A stretch of 64,000 nucleotides of DNA from Paraburkholderia eburnea (lineage in GTDB: Bacteria > Pseudomonadota > Gammaproteobacteria > Burkholderiales > Burkholderiaceae). The translations under genes were made by a program, and so were the position numbers. The DNA lies in NCBI RefSeq assembly GCF_002917095.1, contig NZ_PQGA01000022.1:16425-80424 (forward strand), given 5' to 3'. The notes beneath the pieces are model-generated. The model saw only the letters and a program-made list of their open reading frames with translations, was not told the DNA's origin and did no database searches. Below are positions 58,736-64,000 of this stretch, one piece after another. Numbering within the stretch: position 1 is the stretch's first letter; each line of letters starts with the position of its first letter.

Positions 58736-61658
58736 CGCCCTGAAACTTCGCGTGATGTTCGACATGATCGACAACATCACGAAGCCCCTGAAAACCATTC
58801 TCGCGGGTAACAAGGGGCTTGCCAGCTCGCTCAAGCAAACGCGGGCCGAGCTGGCCGATATGGGCAAGTCGCAGAAGACCGTCGCCATGTTCCGCGAGCT
58901 GCGCGCCGGCGCCGAAACCACCTCGACCAAACTCACCGCGGCGACCGCGCGCGTGCGCGAGCTTTCCGGCTCCCTACGCGCGTTCGGGCCGCCATCCCAG
59001 CAGATGACGGCCGAGCTGGCGAAAGCCAAGCAGGCCGCCTCAAACCTGCGCGCCGAACAAAAGCAGCAAAACACCACGCTCGACGAACTGCGCACGCGCC
59101 TGTCGGCCGCCGGCATCGACACGCGCAACCTGTCGCAGCACGAACGCGAGCTGCGCACCAACATCGCCGCCACCACGGCAACGATGAACGCGCAGATGCA
59201 ACGCCTCGATGCGATCGCCGATCGCGAGAAGCGCGTCGCGAACGCGCGCAAGAGTATGCAGACCATGCAGGGCGTCGCCGGTAGCATGGCCGTGGCGGGC
59301 TATGCCGCGAAATCAACCGGCCAACATGTTTTTGCTGATCTGCACGAATCCATCGACCAGGCGAAAAAAGTACAGAATGAGCGCGGCCGGATTGGCGCGC
59401 TCGGCCTGGGCGACGAAGCGACCAAGGACGCCGAGAAATACGCACGCGCCATGAAGCTGATGGGCGTCAGCACGTCCGACAACATGACGTTGATGCGCGA
59501 TTCAATGTCGATCTTCGCCGACGAGCATCACGCGCAAATGGCGATGCCCGTGCTCGCAAAAATGAAGTTCGCGAACGAAGCCTTGTTCGGCGGCGAAGAA
59601 GGGCACGAGAACGAAGAAAAGTTCATGAACATGCTCAAGGTGATCGAGCTGCGCGGCGGCACCAAGGACGAAGGCACGTTCAAGAGCGAAGCGGATAAGG
59701 TTCAGAAAGTGCTGTCGGCGACCGGCGGCCGGGTAGGGGGCGACGAGTGGCGCAACTTTATCCAGACCGGCAAGACGGCCGCCAAGCAGATGCGGCAGGA
59801 CGCGTTTTATTACCAGATGGAACCGCTCATTCAGGAAATGGGCGGCCACGCGGCCGGCACCGGCGTTGCGGCCGCCTACAGCAATCTCATGCAAGGCAAG
59901 ACCACCGTGCGCGCCGCAAAGCGCATGGTCGAACTCGGCATCGTCGACAAAAAAAATGTGGAGTTCAACAAGATCGGCAACGTGAGCCGCATCAAACCCG
60001 GCGCGCTGATCGAGGGCGAGCTGTATAAGGCGTCGCCGTTCGAATGGATGGAAAAGGTGTTGCTTCCCAAGCTAAAGGCGAAGGGCATCACCGACCAGAG
60101 CAAGATTCTCGACGAGTTCGGCACCATCATGACGAACGGCAACGGGGCCAACCTGTTCGCCACCATGTATCTGCAACGCGCGCAGATTCACAAGAGCGAA
60201 AAGCTCAATCAGGGCGCCTACGGCATCGACCAGTTGCACAAGATGGCGAGCGGGCAGACCGAAGGCCGCGAGCTGGATGCGATGGCGAAAATGCGCGATC
60301 TGCAGCTCGAAATCGGCGAACACGTCGCGCCACTCTATAACGCCGCGCTCGACAAAATCCGCCTGACGCTGGGCGCGATTATCGACCTCGCCCACAAGCA
60401 CAGCACGACCGCGAAAATCGTGCTGTCGCTCGTCGCCGCGCTCGCCGCCGTGCTCGTGGTTCTCGGCACGCTGACGATCGTACTGGCCGGCGTGCTCGGG
60501 CCGTTGGCCGTTGTCAAATTCAGTATGCAGACGCTCGGGATGAAGGGCGGCTATCTCGCGCGCGGCCTCGGGCTCGCGACGGGCGCGATGCGCGGCCTCG
60601 GCGTCGCCTCGATGGCCGCCGGCCGCGCGATGCTCATGAACCCGATCGGCCTCGCCATTACGGCGGCCGTCGCCGTGATCGCCGGCGCCGCGTATCTGAT
60701 CTATCGCAACTGGACGCCCATCACCGCATTTTTCGCGCGCTTGTGGGAAGGCACGAAACAGATTTTCAGCAGCGCGATCGGGGGCATCTCGCGCTTCCTC
60801 ATGAACTGGACGCCGGCCGGCTTCATCGCCGATCACTGGAACGACATCAAGGCGATCACCTCCGCGAGCTGGGACATCGTGAAAGGCAGCGTCGTGCAGG
60901 CCGGGCAGTACATGGCGGACTTTTTCATGAACTGGACGCTCGCGGGCCTCGTGATCCGGCATTGGGACAGCATTCGCGAAGCGGCCGGCGCCGCGTGGGG
61001 CTGGATTTCCAACGTGGCAATCATGGCCGGCCAGGGCATCGCGAGCTATTTCATGAACTGGACGTTGCTCGGCCTCATCGTGCGCAACTGGGACGACATC
61101 ACGGCGTTTATGACGCAGCTCGTCGCACGCTTTACAACGATCGGCGGCCAGATTGTCGACGGCCTCGTGAACGGCATTCTCGGCGGCATGAATGCCGTTC
61201 GCACGGCGCTGCACAACGTCGGCGAAGGCGCGATCACCTGGTTCAAGGAAAAGCTCGGCATTCACAGCCCGAGCCGGGTTTTCGCCGAGCTTGGCGGCTT
61301 CGTCGCGCAGGGCGCGGCGATCGGCATGGAAGGGGAAACGGGGCGCATCACGAAAGCGGCCGTCGCAATGGCCACCGTCGCGACGACGGCTTTCGGCGCA
61401 CCGGCATTCGCGAACGGCGCGGCCGCCGCGACCGTGCCGCTCGTGCGCCCCACCACGCCGATCGATACGCGGCCACCGATCGCCGCAGCACCCGGCGCCG
61501 GCGCGAGCGCGGCCCCGGCCGGCCCGTCGCCAATCATCATCAACATTTACCCGCAGGCCGGCGACGATCCGAAGGCGATCGGCCGCGCCGTCGCCGCCGA
61601 GCTGGATCGCCGCGAGCGTTCGAAGCGCGCGCGCGCCGGCTCAAACCTGTCCGATTAA
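58728..61658 (+). CDS. T: Tail tape measure protein, P2 gpT
   Basis: A 976-residue protein (P2 gpT has 815). The N-terminal part is helical (LKQTRAELADMGKSQKTVAMFRELRAGAE..., coiled-coil). The central part has VQNERGRIGALGLGDEATKDAEKYARAMKLMGVSTSDNMTLMRDSMSIFADEHHAQMAMPVLAKMKF, typical of P2-like gpT. Hydrophobic segments lie around residues 560-660 (IVLSLVAALAAVLVVLGTLTIVLAGVLGPLAVV). Several FMNWT repeats follow. Its length sets tail length. It overlaps the E' stop by 8 bases. Confidence 0.94.
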   Translation: MDNALKLRVMFDMIDNITKPLKTILAGNKGLASSLKQTRAELADMGKSQKTVAMFRELRAGAETTSTKLTAATARVRELSGSLRAFGPPSQQMTAELAKAKQAASNLRAEQKQQNTTLDELRTRLSAAGIDTRNLSQHERELRTNIAATTATMNAQMQRLDAIADREKRVANARKSMQTMQGVAGSMAVAGYAAKSTGQHVFADLHESIDQAKKVQNERGRIGALGLGDEATKDAEKYARAMKLMGVSTSDNMTLMRDSMSIFADEHHAQMAMPVLAKMKFANEALFGGEEGHENEEKFMNMLKVIELRGGTKDEGTFKSEADKVQKVLSATGGRVGGDEWRNFIQTGKTAAKQMRQDAFYYQMEPLIQEMGGHAAGTGVAAAYSNLMQGKTTVRAAKRMVELGIVDKKNVEFNKIGNVSRIKPGALIEGELYKASPFEWMEKVLLPKLKAKGITDQSKILDEFGTIMTNGNGANLFATMYLQRAQIHKSEKLNQGAYGIDQLHKMASGQTEGRELDAMAKMRDLQLEIGEHVAPLYNAALDKIRLTLGAIIDLAHKHSTTAKIVLSLVAALAAVLVVLGTLTIVLAGVLGPLAVVKFSMQTLGMKGGYLARGLGLATGAMRGLGVASMAAGRAMLMNPIGLAITAAVAVIAGAAYLIYRNWTPITAFFARLWEGTKQIFSSAIGGISRFLMNWTPAGFIADHWNDIKAITSASWDIVKGSVVQAGQYMADFFMNWTLAGLVIRHWDSIREAAGAAWGWISNVAIMAGQGIASYFMNWTLLGLIVRNWDDITAFMTQLVARFTTIGGQIVDGLVNGILGGMNAVRTALHNVGEGAITWFKEKLGIHSPSRVFAELGGFVAQGAAIGMEGETGRITKAAVAMATVATTAFGAPAFANGAAAATVPLVRPTTPIDTRPPIAAAPGAGASAAPAGPSPIIINIYPQAGDDPKAIGRAVAAELDRRERSKRARAGSNLSD

Positions 61659-61673
61659 GGAGGAACGCACGTC

Positions 61674-62102
61674 ATGATGATGGCGCTCGATCAATTCGTT
61701 TTCAGTCTCCAGACCGCACCGTATCGCGAGCTGCAACGGCGTCGGAGCTGGAAGCATCGCAAGACCTCGCGCGTGGGCGCGCGCGACGCGAGCCAGTTCA
61801 CCGGCCCCGGCGACGACACGATCACGCTTACGGGCGCGCTCGCGCCCGCCGAGTCGTTCGGCAAAATCTCGGCCATGAAAGACCTGTCGGACATGGGCGA
61901 CCAGGGCGACGCGTATGTGCTCGTCGACGGACTCGGCCAGGTGTACGGCGCCTATGTGATTGAAGGCCTCGACGAAACGCGCCGCCACTTCACGAGCGCA
62001 CTGGGCCTGCCGCGCTCGATCGAATTCACCCTGACGCTATCCCGTGTCGAAGATTCCGCACTGCAAATGCAGGCCTCGAATGAAAAGGTGGTCAACAAGT
62101 GA
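61674..62102 (+). CDS. U: Tail protein U, P2 gpU
   Basis: A 142-residue protein (P2 gpU has 159), MMMALDQFVFSLQTAPYRELQRRRSWKHRKTSRVGARDASQFTGPGDDTITLTGAL. FxLxTxPYxxLxRxxxWRH is diagnostic for gpU, which ends the tail at the head-proximal side. TAAGGAGG lies 11 bases before the ATG. It overlaps gpD by 4 bases. Confidence 0.94.
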   Translation: MMMALDQFVFSLQTAPYRELQRRRSWKHRKTSRVGARDASQFTGPGDDTITLTGALAPAESFGKISAMKDLSDMGDQGDAYVLVDGLGQVYGAYVIEGLDETRRHFTSALGLPRSIEFTLTLSRVEDSALQMQASNEKVVNK

Positions 62103-63172
62103 GCGACACCACGCCGAAGGCCTCGCGCCTCGCCCGCCTGCAACCGCAGGCCGACTACCGCGTGACGCTCGACGGGCGCGACCTCTCGCGCCTCATTGCG
62201 CCCGACCTCATCAGCATGACGCTTTCGGAGTCGCGCGCCGACCAGGCCGACCAGCTCGACATTACGATCGACGACACGAAGGGCACCTATGCGATACCGA
62301 AGCGCGGCGCGCAAATCAAGGTCGCGCTCGGATGGGTCGGCGAAACGCTCGTCGACAAGGGGACATTTACCGTTGACGAAGTGGAACACAGCGGGGCGCC
62401 TGACATCATCACGATCCGCGCACGCTCCGCCTCGATGACGGAAGCCATGCACGAGCGGCGCGAAGTGAGCTGGCACGCGCAAACCATCGGCGCGATTGTT
62501 CGCACGATCGCCGGCCGCCACACGCTCAAGCCGGCGATCGGCGCCGCGCTCGAAAAAGTCGCGATCGCCCATATCGACCAAACGCACGAAAGCGATATGT
62601 CGTTTCTCACGCGGCTCGCGAAGCGATACGACGCCGTGATGAACGTCAAGGATCTAAACCTGCTTTTCATGCCGATCGGCACTGGCAAGAGCGCGAGCGG
62701 CAAAAGCCTTTCGTCGCTCTCTATCACGCGCAGCGACGGCGACCAGCACCGCTATCACGTTTCGCAGCGCGAGAGCTATGCGGCCGTGCGCGCGCACTAT
62801 CATTCGAACGGCAAGGGCAAGCGCAAATCAGTGATCGTAGGTGGCGAGAACAATCGCAACGTCAAGGTATTGCCCGAGGACTACGCGACCGAAGCCGAGG
62901 CGCGCGCGGCGGCCGAAGCGGAATTTGCGCGCACGCAGCGCAGCCAGGCGACGATGGATTACACGCTGGCTCGCGGCCGCGCCGAGATTTTCCCCGAGCT
63001 GCCTGTTACGTTTTCCGGCTTCAAGCCTGATATCGACAACACGTCATGGATCGTCAAGACGGCGAAACACACGCTCGCCGATGGCGGATTCGAAACCGTG
63101 CTTGAGCTGGAAGTTTTCGACGACCCGACGACCGACAAGCATCGTTCGCACTTTCGTAAAGGCGGCCAGTAG
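62099..63172 (+). CDS. D: Baseplate hub protein, P2 gpD (late control protein D family)
   Basis: A 357-residue protein (P2 gpD has 387) starting from GTG 62099 (MSDTTPKASRLARLQPQADYRVTLDGRDLSRLIAPDLISMTLSESRADQADQLDITIDDT). Characteristic stretches are AVAHIDQTHESDMSFLTRLAKRYDAVMNVKDLNLLFMPIG (here AIAHIDQ) and FSGFKPDIDNTSWIVKTAKHTL. Despite its database name it is structural: it makes the hub with gpV. It ends the FI-D operon. Unlike P2, no ogr gene follows. Confidence 0.94.
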   Translation: MSDTTPKASRLARLQPQADYRVTLDGRDLSRLIAPDLISMTLSESRADQADQLDITIDDTKGTYAIPKRGAQIKVALGWVGETLVDKGTFTVDEVEHSGAPDIITIRARSASMTEAMHERREVSWHAQTIGAIVRTIAGRHTLKPAIGAALEKVAIAHIDQTHESDMSFLTRLAKRYDAVMNVKDLNLLFMPIGTGKSASGKSLSSLSITRSDGDQHRYHVSQRESYAAVRAHYHSNGKGKRKSVIVGGENNRNVKVLPEDYATEAEARAAAEAEFARTQRSQATMDYTLARGRAEIFPELPVTFSGFKPDIDNTSWIVKTAKHTLADGGFETVLELEVFDDPTTDKHRSHFRKGGQ

Positions 63173-63203
63173 CGAATTGCACGTGCTTAGGCGAGTTCCC
63201 CCC

Positions 63204-63230
63204 AAAAAGGCCGCCAGTTGCGGCCTTTTT
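63204..63230. terminator. Bidirectional terminator between D and the right-end regulator
   Basis: AAAAAGGCCGC, loop CAGTT, GCGGCCTTTTT. With A-run and T-run it can end both the rightward late operon and the leftward regulator gene. Confidence 0.9.
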
Positions 63231-63261
63231 TAGCTTTGAATGCGCGACGCGTTGCGAATGG

Positions 63262-63777
63262 CTAGTAGTAGGCGGGCGGCCCGGTATCGCTCCAGATGCG
63301 GCCGGATCGCCATGATTTCGGCAGTTCGACGGCCAGCTCGCGCCAGCGAGCCAGAACGGCTGCAAATGTGCCTTCAGCTTTGGCCCGTCGAATCTTGTCG
63401 ACGACGTTCCAGCCGCGCACGTAAAGCGCAAAGCTGCGCTGACTGGAGAGGTAATGCGGAGCATGGACGCCGACCCACGCCAGCATTTGAGACGGCGGAA
63501 CGTCGGGGGCGTTCGGGTCGGGGTCAATGTTCGCCGTCACGGCGACGATTCCCGCATCGTCCTGGGCGACGACCGGCGCCGGCTCGGCAAGCGGCGGCTT
63601 GGTGAGCAGCCGAAGTAATTCAATGCGATGCCAAGGGATCGGAGAGCGGCCAGCGGCGTAGTTTCGGACGGTCCGGGTGCAACAGCGGAGAATTTCGGCG
63701 AGGCGTGTGATGGAAAGCCCGTCCGAAAGCGCGAGAAAGTCGGACAGCTCGCCGTGACGGGGTGCTACAGGGGTCAT
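63262..63777 (-). CDS. Right-end HTH regulator (DUF3653-like)
   Basis: A 171-residue protein. The N-terminal part, ELSDFLALSDGLSITRLAEILRCCTRTVRNYAAGRSPIPWHRIELLRLL, looks like a helix-turn-helix of the kind in DUF3653 phage proteins. The C-terminal part (MLAWVGVHAPHYLSSQRSFALYVRGWNVVDKIRRAKAEG) is unknown. It is leftward, shares the terminator with gpD and has an upstream set of TGTAA repeats. It may regulate excision or the lytic-lysogenic choice together with the left repressor. It does not look like an integrase or excisionase. Confidence 0.65.
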   Translation of the reverse strand: MTPVAPRHGELSDFLALSDGLSITRLAEILRCCTRTVRNYAAGRSPIPWHRIELLRLLTKPPLAEPAPVVAQDDAGIVAVTANIDPDPNAPDVPPSQMLAWVGVHAPHYLSSQRSFALYVRGWNVVDKIRRAKAEGTFAAVLARWRELAVELPKSWRSGRIWSDTGPPAYY

Positions 63778-63790
63778 TGGGATTACGGCA

Positions 63791-63830
63791 TGTAAGGCGA
63801 TGTAATGAATTGTAATTAAGATTGCAATTC
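63791..63830. promoter_or_regulatory. Three TGTAA repeats in 10-base register plus an inverted repeat
   Basis: TGTAA occurs at 63791, 63801 and 63811, exactly one helical turn apart. GAATTG (63807) and CAATTC (63825) form a 6-bp inverted repeat. The position, 14-53 bases upstream of the regulator start, suggests operators. It also lies within 50 bases of the right dif-like site. Confidence 0.5.
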
Positions 63831-63873
63831 GTCATATCAATGGCCGACAACCCAGCTCCCGCTAGCCGCTTCA

Positions 63874-63901
63874 ATTTGACATAATATAATTTATCGAAGT
63901 T
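63874..63901. repeat. attR: right dif-like site
   Basis: ATTTGACATAA (XerD-type half), centre TATAAT, then TTATCGAAGTT, which begins with TTAT as the XerC half of dif does. Over the first 21 bases it matches E. coli dif (reverse strand) at 18 positions. It is the better-preserved of the two sites. Confidence 0.72.
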
Positions 63902-63919
63902 TTGCATGTAGTAGCTTTA

Positions 63920-63958
63920 TAGAAATGTCGTGTTCTAGCCAATTAGAAATGTCGCGTT
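63920..63958. repeat. 15-bp direct repeat in the right host flank, possible IS end
   Basis: TAGAAATGTCGTGTT (63920) and TAGAAATGTCGCGTT (63944) differ in one base and are 24 bases apart. Terminal repeat sets of this sort are found at the ends of IS21-type elements. An ATG at 63995, three codons from the window end, could be the start of a gene that is cut off. Confidence 0.4.
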
Positions 63959-64000
63959 TCGACCTCGGTAAGCTTGTCGGTTCCCTGCGAGACCATGGAG

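Larger units (their letters stand above)
31444..63901. mobile_element. P2-like prophage bounded by dif-like sites, without integrase
   Basis: A 32.5-kb element. P2-type structural genes run in the canonical order, with a gpA-type replication protein, regulators at both ends, a ParA/ribbon-helix-helix pair and an RloA/RloB defence pair. No tyrosine or serine recombinase gene is present. The ends are dif-like sequences, 18 of 20 identical over 31441-31460 and 63871-63890. All structural and lysis functions of P2 can be identified and appear intact; one small SOS-type gene carries an amber stop. Confidence 0.88.

Noticed and set aside
1..64000. tRNA, rRNA and CRISPR arrays
   Set aside because: I saw no cloverleaf-like or rRNA sequence and no regularly spaced identical repeats with unique spacers. 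In particular, neither prophage end is a tRNA 3' end.

Overview
The window looks like a chromosome of a Burkholderiales betaproteobacterium, most likely Paraburkholderia or a close relative. The reasons are the high GC content, OmpC-type porins, a giant NAD-glutamate dehydrogenase, a membrane PQQ-glucose dehydrogenase, and a P2-like prophage with the gene set typical of Burkholderia. This placement comes from recognising protein families; no search was run.

Host part, 1-31.4 kb. It opens with the 3' part of gcd and a porin. A sugar-uptake region follows: porin, VapBC-like toxin-antitoxin pair, LacI-family repressor, ABC importer (binding protein, two permeases, ATPase) and a cytoplasmic family 3 glycoside hydrolase. 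Palindromes of the form AACGTTA-N4-TAACGTT, or close variants, lie before the porin, before the toxin-antitoxin pair and between lacI and the transporter. They suggest a local LacI regulon. Next come NAD-glutamate dehydrogenase, a cupin, a SNF2 helicase with a SWIM zinc finger, two small membrane proteins, an MFS exporter, a TPR glycosyltransferase-like protein, a TonB-dependent siderophore receptor behind a Fur-like box, and an MFS acid symporter.

Prophage, about 31.44-63.90 kb. This is a complete-looking P2-type myovirus: replication protein A with HUH motif, two Ogr/Delta zinc-finger proteins, Q and P leftward, then O-N-M-L-X, lysis genes, R, S, V, W, J, I, H, G, FI, FII, E (with the E+E' frameshift), T, U and D. 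No integrase gene is visible. Both ends carry a dif-like sequence (18 of 20 bases identical at the core), so integration by host XerC/XerD is the most economical reading. The element also carries a ParA plus ribbon-helix-helix pair with a centromere-like repeat, a methyltransferase, an RloA/RloB (AbiL-like) defence pair where P2 carries tin and old, and a LexA-box gene with an in-frame amber stop beside a candidate cos site. HTH regulators face inward from each end.

Taken together, the prophage is a P2-type virion and replication module with a Xer-type integration strategy, a partition system and a defence cargo. It may be able to live as a phage-plasmid as well as in the chromosome. The last 100 bases, outside the right dif-like site, show a 15-bp direct repeat that may be the end of an insertion sequence.
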